From Adiantum capillus-veneris (taxonomy: Eukaryota > Streptophyta > Polypodiopsida > Polypodiales > Pteridaceae): a stretch of 64,000 bases of DNA. The notes under the pieces were generated by a model. It did no database searches. It saw only the letters and a program-made list of their open reading frames with translations, and was not told the origin of the DNA. The stretch covers positions 82,801,881-82,865,880 of the forward strand of contig CM043957.1 in the NCBI GenBank assembly GCA_014529385.2, read 5' to 3'. The position numbers and the translations under genes were made by a program. Positions 41,768-54,954 of the stretch are shown one piece after another (position 1 is the stretch's first letter; each line of letters opens with the position of its first letter).

Positions 41768-43492
41768 TGTCATAAAAACTAATATCTAACCAACCCAAAT
41801 GATTTTCTTATATTAAACTGATCACTTGATGTGGGAGAATAAACGAGAACAAGCGTTAAGATATAGACATGTGCTTATAGATCTATCTCAACAAAGGGCC
41901 AATGGTAAAGGGGCCCAAATGAGAGATGGTCTATCAAAGAGCAAGGCTAACCAATGGAGAATAAGACCTTAGGGTTATCTTCATTGAAGACCTCCAATAA
42001 TAATATGTGTAAAAGTCCTTTGACCTAGGTAAGCTAGGGTTGAGCTTGAGGCACGCAAACCCGACCCAGCTCGAGGTGCTTGTCTTGCTTGTCATGCTTG
42101 ATGACTAAGGTGCTTGAGGTGCTTGATGATTGAGGTGCTTGAGATGCTTGAGGTACTTAATGATTGAGATTCTTGAGGGGCTTGACATGCTTGAGATGTT
42201 AGGGTTGCACTTGAGGTGAGAACCCGAGGTGAGAACCCAGCCCAAGCTTAAAGTGCTTAAGGGCCAAGCTTGTGGTGGGAACTAGGCCTATGCATGAGGT
42301 CTTGAGGTGTCAAAAAGTCAAAGATTCAATCCCTACAAGGAGGGGACGAGCCCTACATGAGGGGGGATGAGAGAGAACACCCACACACTCACACAAGGCA
42401 TGCATGGTACAAAGAAAGCAAAAGGGACACTTGTCAAGTTCCTCCTCATGTTGCCCTCATTGTGTGCCTGAAGCCTCTTTTGGTTGGCCACCCAAGGGGT
42501 CCAATGATAATTTAGGAGATTTAATTAATTGATTTTGCATTTATCTAGGCCTCTCTCTCAAAGGGTAAAGGGGGACCATTGTCTCAAGGCTACCCTTGCT
42601 GCTTGTAATGCCTCCTACTTATGATTGCCTAGGGTTTGCCTAGGGTTGGAGGGGTCCAATGAGCTTCAAGCATGAGCTACAAGGGTGGGTCGTCGACCCA
42701 AGCAAGCTAGGGGGTTGCTTAGGGGGTATACTCACCCACACACACTCACAAACAATCTCATTGTGTGCTAAGCAAGGTGCAAGAGCTCCATCTCCTTCTC
42801 CAAGCTCCTTGAGAAGTTGAGAGCCTACACCAACACTCTTGGCTATGGAATGCAAATCCAACCAAGAGCTATGCTTCAATGCTTAATCTTTCCATCTTCT
42901 CCATCTTCATTACTAATGCTATTATGTATGCTAAGCAAGAAGAGTGATGATAAGTGAGGAATTATTTCTTTCTCCTATGGAATACTTCTTCTTCCTCTTC
43001 CCTACCCTCATTCCCTACCAGCTCTCTCCACCTTCGAAGGTGTTTGAGGTCTTGGGACTGAGTCTTGGGATAGTTAATGCTTTCTACAGAGTGCATGTTA
43101 TGCTTATTGCAAGAAAGCTAATGGTTTATTGCAAGTAGATTAGTTACTTAATGCAAGTAGATTAATTGTATTGCAAGGTATATTAATTGTTGCTTTAGGC
43201 ACAAGTTGATGCATAAAAGTATACATATTCATGCACTCAAATGATTTAGGGAACACAAAGATTAATGATGTTCACGAGTTCTTGATTGTTTTCGAGCTAA
43301 GATTGATTGTTGATATTATTCAAAAGCTTGGTATATGAAGCTTCCATCTCCATAATGCCAAAGAGGTCTCAAGGAACACAAAGATTGTATTGTACCAAGT
43401 CTCTCTTAATGAGAGAATCTATAATACAAATTCCTTTTGGAGGGGGGACCGGCTCCACATAAATCCGGTCCTCAACTGTTGTCATATTCTCT

Positions 43493-43577
<85 letters not shown>

Positions 43578-43720
43578 AAGGTATTGCTCATGCCTAGTTA
43601 ATTAAGTGTTATGATTAAGTTGCTACTACCAATTAAGTCCACCATCTATGCTCTCAAAGTTGCTCACTCTAATGCTCTTAATTCCGCTATTCTCTAAATT
43701 CATAGGCCATTTCCATTACA
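41768..43720 (+). repeat. Element E 3' LTR
   Basis: TGTCATAAAA to CATTACA, 1953 bp, including a (TC)n expansion at 43497-43574. The polypurine tract TCAAGAGAGAGGTAA precedes it and gtgca follows. Confidence 0.9.
43497..43574. repeat. (TC)n microsatellite within the E LTR
   Basis: About 39 TC units. The solo LTR of the same family (52713-54648) has only a few GA units at the matching place, so the array expanded in this copy. Confidence 0.97.
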
Positions 43721-43725
43721 GTGCA

Positions 43726-44067
43726 TACAGAAGAAAACATATCCCCAAGTCCAATTTTACAAAAAAAATCAAATTTTGGGTCGAAAGGGAGCAAAACAGG
43801 TGAGACTATAATTCGCAGTACAAGTGTTGGACATTTGACGTATCAAACCAAGTCCAATTTCAAAAAGTGTTGAGAATCAGCTTGTGGACATAGTCAATAA
43901 CAAACTCCTAAGAGATCAAGTCCAGATGTGGTGGAACATGGATCGCCATCCATGTCCCCCAACCTCATTGTAATGAAAATTGGTACAGAGCTTGTGTATA
44001 ACCTTGTCTACATACTATCAAAATTTGGAGTAGAAATTTGACAAGGGGTCATGGATCACAATCCATG
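43726..44067. repeat. ~280-bp palindrome array, right part
   Basis: Palindromes at 43936-43955 (ACATGGATCGCCATCCATGT) and 44050-44067 (CATGGATCACAATCCATG). The first continues the period across element E; the second is off-phase by about 165 bp. Confidence 0.5.
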
Positions 44068-44680
44068 TACCTCTTCATAGTGGGGGTATCTGACTTGATG
44101 AGCTTATAGACATACTTGATAACATCTCAAATCTCAAGTTTGAGCTAAAAATACCTTTGGGAGACCAAGATACAAGCCAAAGTTCATGTGTTCTTGACTT
44201 GAAATTGTTTTGAGTGTTGTTTCAAGTGTAGTTTACCAAAATCTCTCTAGCTTTTGATAGACAACTCCAAATTGAGTAAGGTAAAGTCAAGAAGTAAGCT
44301 TGCAGGCAATAAAACTTTTAGGTGAATTTTTTGAGGCTCAATGTTTTTAGGTTCCTTAATTTGAAACTTTTAGGGTACTTCAAGACCACTTTCTAAAGAC
44401 CAAAGGACCACAAATTCTTGACTTTTGAGAGACCTGATCATGGGCAAAAAGGGATAAGTTGCACTAAGGCAAAGTGGGCTTGTCAAGGACTATCTTGAGA
44501 TTTTTGAGTGAGCCTTAACCAAGACAAATCATCCACTACCAGAGTTTTCTACTCTACTCAAAGACTTGAAAACTGAAGAAATGTTGTAATGCCTTGGAGA
44601 GTGAGAATCGATGAATATCTATACGAGAGGCATCCTCTAATCGACAAACCGAACCTGAGATTCATTGGAACCAATGAGCC
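44068..44680. other. Unassigned sequence
   Basis: No ORF, repeat or element recognised. It may be a further diverged part of the array to the left. Confidence 0.4.
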
Positions 44681-44689
44681 ATGTGATTT

Positions 44690-45660
44690 ATTATGGATTA
44701 CGCTTATGAGGGCTTATATAGATTCACAAATGTGGATTTGTAGAGCTTCTACAAGTGTGTAGAGCCATATGCTAGAGAGGTAATGGATCATAAGAATCTC
44801 TATGCATTCACGTATACAGATGCCCATAGAGTGCAAGTTTTGATGGTAGATAAGTATGGAAGTGTTTACAAACTTGTTGATCCATCTAACCTAAACTGAT
44901 ACACATAAAAGTGTACTCTAATCTCTACTTACTTTCAAAGAAAAGTGATGCCAAAGTACACATCAAAGAATATTCCACCCGGATTTTCTCCAAGACAAGA
45001 GGAGAGACCTAGAGACATCTTTCCAAGAGACCACAAATTAGTTAGATTGGCGATTGGACCACAACAACTAAGACCATATCAAGTGGCCCAATATTTCAAG
45101 AAAAAGTACAATGGGTGAGGGGATCGACATGTTCATGTCTCACTCTTCAAAAAAGTTTTCAGAGCTGAAGAAATTACACATTTTCATATTTAGTATGATG
45201 GATTTGGGTTGACATTAGAAGGGGTGGCATTGATGTGGTTCCAACCAGTGAATAGAGACTATTTTTGGAATATAGAATAACTCTTGCAAGAATTCACAGA
45301 GGAGTTCTCAAAAAGAGAAATCAAGCACAACACATTATCATAAATCTACACTTTCAAAAAGAAAAAGAACCAAAAGGTGAAGGAAGCTTTGCTTTTCTTC
45401 AAACAATACATAGAGAGAGTTACCACAAGATGAGAGATTATCAGTTCTCTTCATAGAGGGCTTGAAGAATGGAACTCTTAGAAAGGACCTACATTTGGAA
45501 GGATGCACGACGTTCGAGCAAGTCATTAGAGAAGCTCTACATCTAGTTGACAATTGCAAATCCTACAGAGAGGTGACAAATGATGTAGACAACACAACTA
45601 GTAGTGCTTCATTTCCAAAGAGCGAATCCACAACCAAGCTAGATATTCAAACTCCCACGT
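44690..45660 (+). pseudogene. Ty3/gypsy Gag remnant (plus)
   Basis: A frame with scattered stops reads YEGLYRFTNVDL, MVDKYGSVYKLVDPSNLN, a linker and then a capsid-like part (LTLEGVALMWFQPV, LLQEFTEEFSKREIKHNTLS, LLFFKQYIERVTT). The pattern is that of Retrotrans_gag. No zinc knuckle or LTR could be linked to it. The strand is opposite to the pol remnant that follows. Confidence 0.6.
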
Positions 45661-45693
45661 AACCGAGCATTGATCAAGTGGTTGAGGAGGTGA

Positions 45694-45888
45694 TCAAATG
45701 AATAAGCAAGGGCTACAATCAAAACATGAATGTACAACAACCTCAAGTGAGGAGATGATCTTCTTGTAGTCAAGAAACACAAACCCTTTTTGGCATGTGC
45801 TCATCAAAGCATCTTGAAATATTAGGTTGTGCATATCATTGAATGGTATACCACACTCCACAAAGTCTTCCATCCACTTCAAGTGCAC
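45694..45888 (-). other. Unrecognised coding-like segment
   Basis: A 64-codon open stretch (WMEDFVECGIPFNDMHNLIF...) between the RT truncation and the plus-strand Gag remnant. It may be host or element sequence; no family recognised. Confidence 0.3.
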
Positions 45889-48800
45889 TCAAGAAACCAT
45901 TTCTTCTCTAGCACTTGATGCAGTGTTTGTCCATTGGTTGATGCTCTACAAGATTTAGTTGTGCTAGCACTTGTTGCTGATGTAGAAGCCAGAAAGCTAT
46001 GCATTTCATGCCCCACAATCTCATCTAGATGGATTTCAATGAATGGTAGAGGAAATATGTCCTTAATGGTTTGGACATTCAACTTCTTGTAATCTACATA
46101 GACCCTGAGCTTACCGTTCTTCATTGGTACCACCACAATAAGAAACAACTAGCTGTTGCTTGTTACTTTTGTGATGAATCCAATTTTTAAAAGGTTGTCA
46201 ATTCTTCTTTTACCTCCTTTGAATAATTAGATTTCATCATGTATCTCTAGACTTTGATTCATTGAGTGTTAGGTTTCAATGGTATTCAATATTGACGTAC
46301 CTTTGGATCTACTCCTCTCAAATCAATGTGTTTCCAAGCAAAAACATCTCTGTACTTTTGAAAAAGTTGTTTGGCATTGTCCTTGACTGCTGGTTTCAGA
46401 CATTTGTTGACCTTGATGATCTATGAATCTGCTTCAGTTGTTTGCCAGGTTCCATTCTTCAACTTATTGGTCATCTGGTAGTAGCTAGCTAGGAGTCTTT
46501 TGCCCTTCCTTCTGGCCAATGATTTAGCCTCTTTTTTGTCCTTAACCCAATTTCATATTCATTGTGCAAAGAGTTTGACCTAGCTCATATTCATTCTGAT
46601 TCATATTTTGTCTTTTGGATTTTGTGTTAGCATTTTCTAAACTGGTCATTCCTTGTGCTTGATTTATTGCTCCTTCTAAAGCTTTAGCATTGTCTAAACT
46701 AGCCATTCTTGGTGCTTGATTTTTTGCTCCTTATGAAACTCTACCATGTGGTCATATTGGTCTCTCTCCTAGGTTAATATCCCTAAAATCTCAAAATATT
46801 GGTCTCTCTCCTAGGTTTATATCCCTAAAATCTCAAGATATTGTTGTTGTTGTTCTTGAACCCTTTCTAGATCCACAAGGGTTGTGTGTACATTAATTAT
46901 TTCTTTTGAAAATAATTTCATAGAAGCAAGCATTTTCTCTATTTTCTTTGTTTCATATTCTCTACACAGCTCTTGTGGTCTCGTTGCCTTTTTCCAGGTT
47001 CTAGCATTGTTGGTCTAGATCTGAATTCTTCAGTGTGGCCCCTGTATTGTGAGTGGCTAGCATGCGTAGTAGAATGGATCTCCCACTACTTAACCAAGGT
47101 CTCACTACCAACATGCTATAGGCGCCTCATACATCCATCACTAGAAAACTAGTTTTAAGATTTTTAGATCCTACATTTATTTGAAGGTTCTCTATCCATC
47201 CAATGGCTTGCTCGATTCTTTGTTCAGCCATTCTGATTCAAAATGGTGTTTGCTTCATCTCGTGAATTCCCAAATTTTTCTTGGTGTGTTCTCCCAGAAT
47301 GAACACACCGGCTCCCCCATCTAACATTACTCTAGACAATGTCTTCCACTCCTTGCACACCTTGCAATCAATTTGTGTTACTGGTACTTCATCATCCTAC
47401 GAGGTTCAATATCATTGCTTATGACTCCTTTTGTCTATGTTTTTTGATGAACATCTCTGCTTCAGGTAAGGTTTTCCTTATATCATCCAGTCCTATTACG
47501 AGTTTTTGAATTCTCTCACATACCTTTATGTATGTCTCATCTTGTTCATTTTGAGAGCTTGTCTTAGAGCTGTGAAATCTCCCTTCAGGATAACCATCTT
47601 TGGAGTTCTAAGGTTGTGCTTTCCTTCTGTGTTTCTCTATTGGCGGATCCTTGAATGGAAAATCAAATGGTTCTTTTTGAACTTGTTTTGTTTCCAGATC
47701 CGATCTAGCAAGTTAGCTCCGACTTGCAAAACCTCCTTCTCATCATTCTAAATACTACAATGAGTTTCTAGGAGTTTTGTTTTCTGGTTTGTTGAAGTCA
47801 CAGGTGAAATGTTCTGAATGGTTGTGGCCTCTGAGAATTCTAGTTTCTTTGTTTTCCTTCTCTCCTAATTCTGAGTGATTTAAGTAGCCAAAACCTCTTC
47901 TACTACTACCATCTACCCACTTCTTTAGCTTTCCCCTTGGCCTTCCACACAACCCTTTGCTTCTCTCAATATTTTCTTTCTTCACTCTGCTTTAATTTAC
48001 TTACTAGTTCCTCTAGTAGTTCATTGATGATGACACTAGAGCTCCTAGTGATCACGTGCACCTGATACTGGTTTGACCATCTTCTCTTTGGCCACCTCAA
48101 CCTTCACATTTTCTTGACATTGCATTGAAAAGTCTCCGTTTTACTTCCCACAGGTGCAACAATTGAGATCTCTTATCCCTCTATCACTATCATAAAAATT
48201 CCCCTTTTGGTTAATGCAATCAGATACATCTTTTCCTTGCTTGAAATGATGTATTTTTATTTTTCAATTATTCCAAATGTGCCCATAAGGTACACGATAA
48301 GTGCATTGCATACACTTATTAGTGTGGTGCTGATTAGACTTACATATGACCCACCAGGTCTCCACCATTCCCAACCATGTTGTCATCCTCTTCTCTGAAG
48401 GAGGTTCATGGGTTCATGTAGCTGCCTAGTAAGCTCCTCGATCTTCTCTGCGTAACTTCTTATTGATAACCTCCCTTGCTATATTTTATCCACCACAAAG
48501 AATATCCTCATCTCCTTTATTTTCACTATATTCAAGAATGAAGGCCTTCTTCTGTTTAGAGTAAGTTTTCACTTTACTCGTCAAGAAATGGTAATGCCAT
48601 TTCTTGGATTCATCCTTTAGAGTTTGGGAAAAATCTCTGCCAATCTATTTCTTCAATGTTCTTGAGTTCATAGTAATGTTCAAAGGTTTGGATGTGCACA
48701 TCGAGATCATCCTTTTTGCTTCTTTAGAAAAGTTGGAAATGAAATTTTGAGATCATTGGTCTTCTCTCTCCATTTGGGTTTGACAAAATAATCATTTTTT

Positions 48801-48900
48801 GTCTTTGAAATTGTCTCAATTTCCTTCCTCATTGACGTTTCTTCATTGGTTCATAATGCTTGGATTTTATGCCTAGCTGATACACTGGTATTAGTTGCTA
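45879..48900 (-). pseudogene. Decayed Ty3/gypsy gag-protease-RT (minus)
   Basis: Read on minus from right to left: capsid fragments near 48750-48430 (DDLDVHIQTFEHYYELKNI, AFILEYSENKGDEDI, SIRSYAEKIEELTRQL); a damaged zinc knuckle near 48150 (CCTCGK...FSMQC); protease MLDGGAGVFILGEHTKKNLG near 47320 with the DGG typical of Tat/Athila-like elements; the linker DLRGVDPKV near 46320; and RT KNGKLRVYVDYKKLN near 46110 with FPLPFIEIHLDEIVGHEM, where it is truncated before the catalytic box. Many stops and frameshifts. No LTRs found. Confidence 0.72.
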
Positions 48901-49609
48901 CCTTTGCCTTACCTTCCCTAGTAGTTCATCTAGTGATGTGTAATTAAGAGTGTCATTTAGACCTTACTGAATGTTCTCTTCTAGAATACTCATAATTTCT
49001 TGAAGCTCTCAATTGTTGATTTGCCTTGTTGCCTTGGTCTAGTCTGGTGTCTTCACATCGAGAGCATTGTTGAACCCATTAGATCCTACCATGACTCTTC
49101 AACATTAGTACTGATTTGATTTCCCTCTTTAGCAAACACTCTAGTGGTTCTCTAATATCTTGCTTCTAGCATCGTGAGTGGATGACTAACTTTGAGTCAA
49201 AATGGGAGACTAGATCTGTCAAGAGCTTAAACGCACCACTATGATTGCCAAAATGGAAAGAGTTGGAGCTTAACAACTCTTCTAAAGATAGACTCAAAGT
49301 TACTCAATAGGAAATATGAATACCAAGTGAACTGGTAAGGTTTGATAGTGGTTTCAGAGCCTCAACTATCAGATTGCCAAATGATATACAATCAATCAAG
49401 GCATAGATGATTCATATGAGTTAGACATCGTACTTCAGAGTAGCAAAACTTGTGATGATTGGAGCATAGAATACTAGAACAGACTAACTAAATGAAGAAA
49501 ATATTTGGATGAGTTTAGATTATAGAGTCACTAAATAGGATACAATGCATAACATAATTTAGATTACACTAATGATAATATCAAAATACAAACTGATTCT
49601 CTTACAATG
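48900..49609. other. Unassigned, possibly 5' part of the minus gypsy remnant
   Basis: AT-rich with short frames only. TGGTTTCAGAGC near 49350 resembles an initiator-Met primer-binding site but is on the plus strand, opposite to the neighbouring gag-pol, so it is not linked to it. Confidence 0.3.
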
Positions 49610-49807
49610 CTTAATGATACAATGAATAGAAGAATTTTAATAGAATTGACTAACAACTCAGGATGAAGCTCTGGTTCAAAGTGCTACAAATGACACTAAT
49701 GGTCAAGAATAGCCTCAATGATACAATGGTTAAAAGACTTTGAATGGAATTGACTAACAACTCAGGATCAGCTCAAAGTGCTACAAATGGCACCTATGGT
49801 CAACAAT
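49610..49807. repeat. Two-copy ~101-bp tandem repeat
   Basis: ...AATGATACAATG... AATTGACTAACAACTCAGGAT ... AAAGTGCTACAAATGRCAC is present twice with about 20% difference. Confidence 0.7.
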
Positions 49808-52228
49808 GGACTCTTGTAAGGTCCCAAAATGAGACTATTGGGCCCTACTTAGAGGTCTCCTTGATAGGTCTATGATTGTTCCACCGCATGTATGATATGG
49901 AAATGTTGCAACGCCTCAATATGGGACAGCTTCTCGGAGTATGGATTTTGTCCATGAGGAAAGTGCTTTCAAGACAAATATCATTGAGGTTGACAAGGAG
50001 ACTGTTTTCACTGTCTACAACTTGCCACCTTCTAATCCTCTCAATCCACCATCCTCAAGTTTACGTTCCCGTAGCGACAAGAAAATCCATCCCTTCTGAC
50101 TATCATTAGCACACAAAAAGGCACTGCAACACTCGTGGTTTCTCCAACAACTACAATAGTCTTCATGGGGTCTTCATGTTGGGGCCATCAAATAGCAAAT
50201 TTGTTGATCTAAAGCTGTTATTCTCTTATACACCTAGAAGAAACATGCTCGCAAACCCCTACTCTTAAACCCCATGTGGAATCACAACACACTCCACACA
50301 CAATGGCATCACAGGATATTAAAACCACCATTCTCAAAGAATATGCCATCGACCACAACATGTGTTGGGGAGTATAGGTAGTATGTGACTTTCTTGCAGG
50401 CCATAAAACCACTGACTATCTCATCCCAAATAGTCTATGTGTCTAGCAAACTACGTGGTTGGACAACCTAAATTCCAGTGTGCAACCATTTTTGGTAGTC
50501 CCCACCTATGCAATGTCGAATGGGCTAAGGCAAAACTTCATACAAGCCAAATCTGCATCCAATAAAATCCTTTACATCTTTTATACATCCTCTTGTTGTT
50601 TATCACCACCATTTGTAACAGTGTTCTTGATGTTTTCAAATATCTATTGTAGCAACCACCTCTAGCATAGTGTAGACACCTTAAAAGGTGTAATGGGATT
50701 CAAAAAGGTGTAATGGTATTCAAAATAAGTTCCTTAAAATTATGATTTTCTTTTAGTATATCATTTCCCTACAAGGCAAAGCACGCCTTCTCATTTTATA
50801 CGTTTAACCTTAATGTAGATTTTTAGATTACCCTAACCTATACTTGTTTACCAAATTTCATTATACACTCATTCTCTTTTCAACAATTCATTATTCATGT
50901 ATCGACTTTTCCCTTTCTTGAGTGTTCAATTCATACATCACAACCCCTTCCCCCTAGAAATAAAATAAAATAAAAAAATTTAACATATCAATAACAACCA
51001 CACTATCACCCACTGTACACATATGATCTACCCGTGACTATCTCTTTCATGGTATCATAAATCATCACCCAACCTAAAAACCATCTTTTCGTGCTATGTG
51101 TCTCGACCACCATCACCTCTTACCACTAACATTAGGCAACACATGCATAACTAAACTCTTTTTGCCTAAAAGCAAGGATCATTTGGAACAATATAGGGTG
51201 TCAGTTTTCTTGAAACTCATTCACATTTTGGATCCAAAATGATAGAAAATGTATAACGATTATGCAATATCTTGTCCATTGATCATGCATATATATATCT
51301 GCCAGTTTAGGTAGTGTACAAATGTTCATCCTTATGTAGATTTATCAATTTAGGCAACACCAAATAATAGTGCAGATTTGCTCATGTAGGCAACACTGGT
51401 GCAATTTAGACAACAAATTCGACACTTCAAATAGTATAAATGTAAATCCACATGCTTAGATAGCGCAAATAAAGACTCCCTAATTTTGGCAGCATGCCCA
51501 ATAGGTGTGAAGTTGTTGGTTAGGCAACACCAAATACAAAAGCATGTTCCAGTGGCTTGCCACCACTACTACTAGGATGATTTTGTCACTGGAGTACATG
51601 ATGCACAATGATATGGATTGGGTTTTTGATAATGCGATAATAATAATGTTTATGATTATTGAAACTTGGTTACTGAAGGACGATTGTGATCATTGATATC
51701 TTGATATGTCAAGATATAGTGGTATGGGACACTAGATATTTAGAATGGGGATGACCAAAGGCATAAGAAAATTAGTCTTTTCATGTTTATGGGATTTTTG
51801 ATACATGATGTTTTTGACACGTACTTTCAACCAATCTTTTTTGACAAGTATGACTTACACATTTATAACATAGGAAATGAGGGTTAACGAAGAGGTATGT
51901 AATAGAAATTGATTACAATAAACATTTATTTATTGTAGCTGAAAAGTGCCAAGCAAAGTAGACTAATGGTTTATGCACTTGATAAATAGTTCATGGACAA
52001 TTTATTGGTTGAGATATCTTTATGAAAAATGGTCATTTTAATATCCAAGTGGATAGGTTTAATCACTTTTTGAGCATTGATACAAATCTATAAATAAATA
52101 CAAGCCATAGGGAAATGCTCACTCTTGCACGAGGGTAGATTGTGCCTAGTGCAATGTGTCTCTTCTTCTCTTCTCTCCTCTCTTCATTCTAAACAGTGTT
52201 CTTCTCTTGTTTTTCTTTCACTAAGGAC
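49808..52228. other. Intergenic sequence without a supported gene
   Basis: Coding-like short stretches occur at 50100-50650 plus (for example ASQDIKTTILKEYAIDHNMC, VVPTYAMSNGLRQNF) but are broken by stops and match nothing I recognise. 50940-51000 is A-rich. 52150-52200 is a pyrimidine-rich TCTTCTC stretch that could be the 5' leader of the coding-like exon beginning at 52229. Confidence 0.4.
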
Positions 52229-52712
52229 CAATGGATTTCTCGTCCACACCCACAAAACTCCTTGCTAAACGTCCTAAATATCATCTACACATTGACTTGG
52301 ATCCTCAATATGAGCCTTTATGAAGGAAAAATAAAACCAACACAAGAGTGACACTCGTAGAGAAAGAAAGACTCATAGTAGAGGGAGCAAAACATGTAGA
52401 CCTTTGGACCATGGTTTGCTCTATCCTTTGAATCCTATGACTAGTGTCTCTCTTGCATTTCCAAATCCTAGTGTTTTATTGACCTTTGTTGATGATGGTA
52501 TTTGGCTATTACAAAGCTCTAACTGGCGAAGCTAAAATTCATAAATGCATGGTTCATGCTCAAGCAAATGAGATTTATGACTTTCTCATTTACATTGTAA
52601 TGACCAGAAAACCATATTGCAGCACATACAAGAATTACAAATCCACTGATAAAAGGTATAGACCTTACAAAATAAAGATACAACTTTAGGTGATCGTGTT
52701 TGAAAGAAGAAA

Positions 52713-54648
52713 TGTAATGGAAATGGCCTTTGAACTTAGAGAATAGCGGAATTAAGAGAATTAGAGTGAGCAACTTTGAGAGCATAGAGTGTGAACTTAA
52801 TTGGTAGTAGCATTTTAATCATAGCACTTAATTAACTAGGCATTAGAAATACTTTTGCAAGAGAGAGTTTTTAGAGAATATGACAACAATTGAGGAACAG
52901 ATTTATGTGGAGCCGGTCCCCCCTCCAAAAGGCATTTGTATTATAGATTCTCTCATTAAGAGAGACTTGGTACAATACAATCTTTGTGTTCCTTGAGACC
53001 TCTTTGGCAGTATGAAGATGGAAGCTTCATACACCAAGCTTTTGCATAATATCAACAATCAATTTTAGCTTCAAAACAATCAAGAACTTGTGAACATCAT
53101 TAGTCTTTGTGTCCCCTAAATCATTTGAGTGCATGAAGATGTATACTTTTATGCATCAAATTGTGCCTAAAGCAACAATTAATCTACCGTGCATAATATC
53201 AACAATCAATTTTAGCTTCAAAACAATCAAGAACTTGTGAACATCATTAGTCTTTGTGTCCCCTAAATCATTTGAGTGCATGAAGATGTATACTTTTATG
53301 CATCAAATTGTGCCTAAAGCAACAATTAATCTACCGTGCAATACAATTAATCTACTTGCATTAAGTAACTAATCTACTTGCAATAAACCATTAGCCATCT
53401 TGCAATATGCATAACATGCACTTTGTAGAAAGCATTAACTATCCCAAGCCTCAATCCCAAGACCTCAAACACCTTCGAAGGTGGAGAGAGCTAGCAGGGA
53501 ATGAGGGTAGGGAAGAGGAAGAAGAAGTATTCCATAGGAGAAAGAAACAACTCCTCACTTATCATCACTCTTCTTGCTTAGCATACATAATAGCATAGTA
53601 ATGAAGATAGAGAAGATGGAAAGCTTAAGCATTGAAGCATAGCTCTTGGTTGGATTTGCATTCCATAGCCAAGAGTGTTGGTGTAGGCTCTCAACTTCTC
53701 AAGGAGCTTGGAGAAGGAGATGGAGCTCTTGCACCTTGCCTAGCACACAATGAGAGTGTTTGTGAGTGTGTGTGGGTGAGTATACCCCCTAAGCAACCCC
53801 CTAGCTTGCTTGGGTCGATCCCCCCTTGTAGGTCATGCTTGAAGCTCATTGGACCCCTCCAGGCCTAGCCAATCACAAGCAGGAGGCATTACAAGCAGCA
53901 AGGGTAGCCTTAGGACAAGTGTCCCCCTTCCCCCTTTGAGAAAGAGGACTTGATAAATTCAAAATCAATATATTAAATCTCCTAACTTATCATTGGACCC
54001 CCTAGGTGGCCAACCAATTGGCTTTAGGCACACCATGAGGAAACATGAGGAGGAACACGACAAGTGTCCCTTTGTACCATGCATGCCTTGTGTGAGTGTG
54101 TGGGTGTTCTCTCTCATCCCCCCTCATGTAGGGATCGCCCTCTCCTTGTAGGGATTGAATATTTGACTTTTTGACACCTCAAGCCCCTCATGCATAGGCC
54201 CAGTTCCCACAACAAGCTTGGCCCTTAAGCACTTTAAGCTTGGGCTGGATTCTCACCTCAAGTACAGCCCTAGCATCTCAAGCATGTCAAGCACCTCAAG
54301 CATCTCAATCAGCAAGCACCTCAAGCACCTTAATCATCAAGCAGGACAAGCACCTCGAGCTGGGTCGGGTTCCCGCAGGCCTAGCTTACCTAAGGTCAAA
54401 GGACTTTTACACACATTATTGGAGGTCTTCAATGAAGCTAACCCTAAGGTCTTATGCTCCATTGGTTAGCCTTGCTCTTTGATAGACCATATCTCATTTG
54501 GGCCCCTTTTTTATTGGCCTTGTGTTGAGATAGATCTATAAGCACATCTCAATATCTTAACCCTTGTTCCCATTTATTCTCCCACATTAAGTGATCAATT
54601 TAATATGAAACAATCATTTGGGTTGGTTAGATATTAGTTTTTATGACA
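52713..54648 (-). repeat. Solo LTR, E family (minus)
   Basis: Reverse complement of E's 3' LTR end to end, from TGTAATGG to TTTATGACA, flanked by agaaa (52708-52712 and 54649-54653). No internal region is attached, so it arose by LTR-LTR recombination. It carries a perfect 147-bp tandem duplication at 53044-53337. Confidence 0.92.
53044..53337. repeat. Perfect 147-bp tandem duplication inside the solo LTR
   Basis: 53044-53190 and 53191-53337 are identical as far as I can read. Element E has one copy at the corresponding place, so the duplication is recent and specific to this LTR. Confidence 0.9.
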
Positions 54649-54954
54649 AGAAACTACAGAATCTTAAAACCTTGAAGATTGAATCTGGCGGTCTTAAGAG
54701 AAGAATCCAAGCATTGAGGTGAGGAGGATTTTAAACATTCTAAACTATTTTGACTAAACTAGTTGGTTTCTTATGTGTGTATTGCTTCCTTTGTAGCCAT
54801 GCTATCTATCCATACAAAGAAAATATTGATCCCAAATCTAATGTAGGAAAGCAGTTGAAGCCCTTGATAAGTAATAGTCTTGAAAAAGATATAATTTATG
54901 ACAAAAAGTTTAAGGTTTTGTAGTGGGATGTGGTGGATCATTTTATCAATGGTT

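Larger units (their letters stand above)
36146..43720 (+). mobile_element. Element E: decayed chromovirus related to D
   Basis: Flanked by gtgca at 36141-36145 and 43721-43725. It has a truncated 5' LTR, gag in one frame with two stops, a pol reduced to frameshifted fragments with the protease core and RT active site deleted, the structured 3' untranslated region and a 3' LTR. Gag and the untranslated regions resemble element D clearly, but the LTRs form a separate subfamily. Confidence 0.9.

Noticed and set aside
45265-45662. Independent small genes
   Set aside because: Both ORFs are frames of one decayed plus-strand Gag.
49345-49362. Primer-binding site TGGTTTCAGAGC
   Set aside because: One mismatch to the initiator-Met site, no LTR end beside it, and opposite strand to the adjacent gag-pol.
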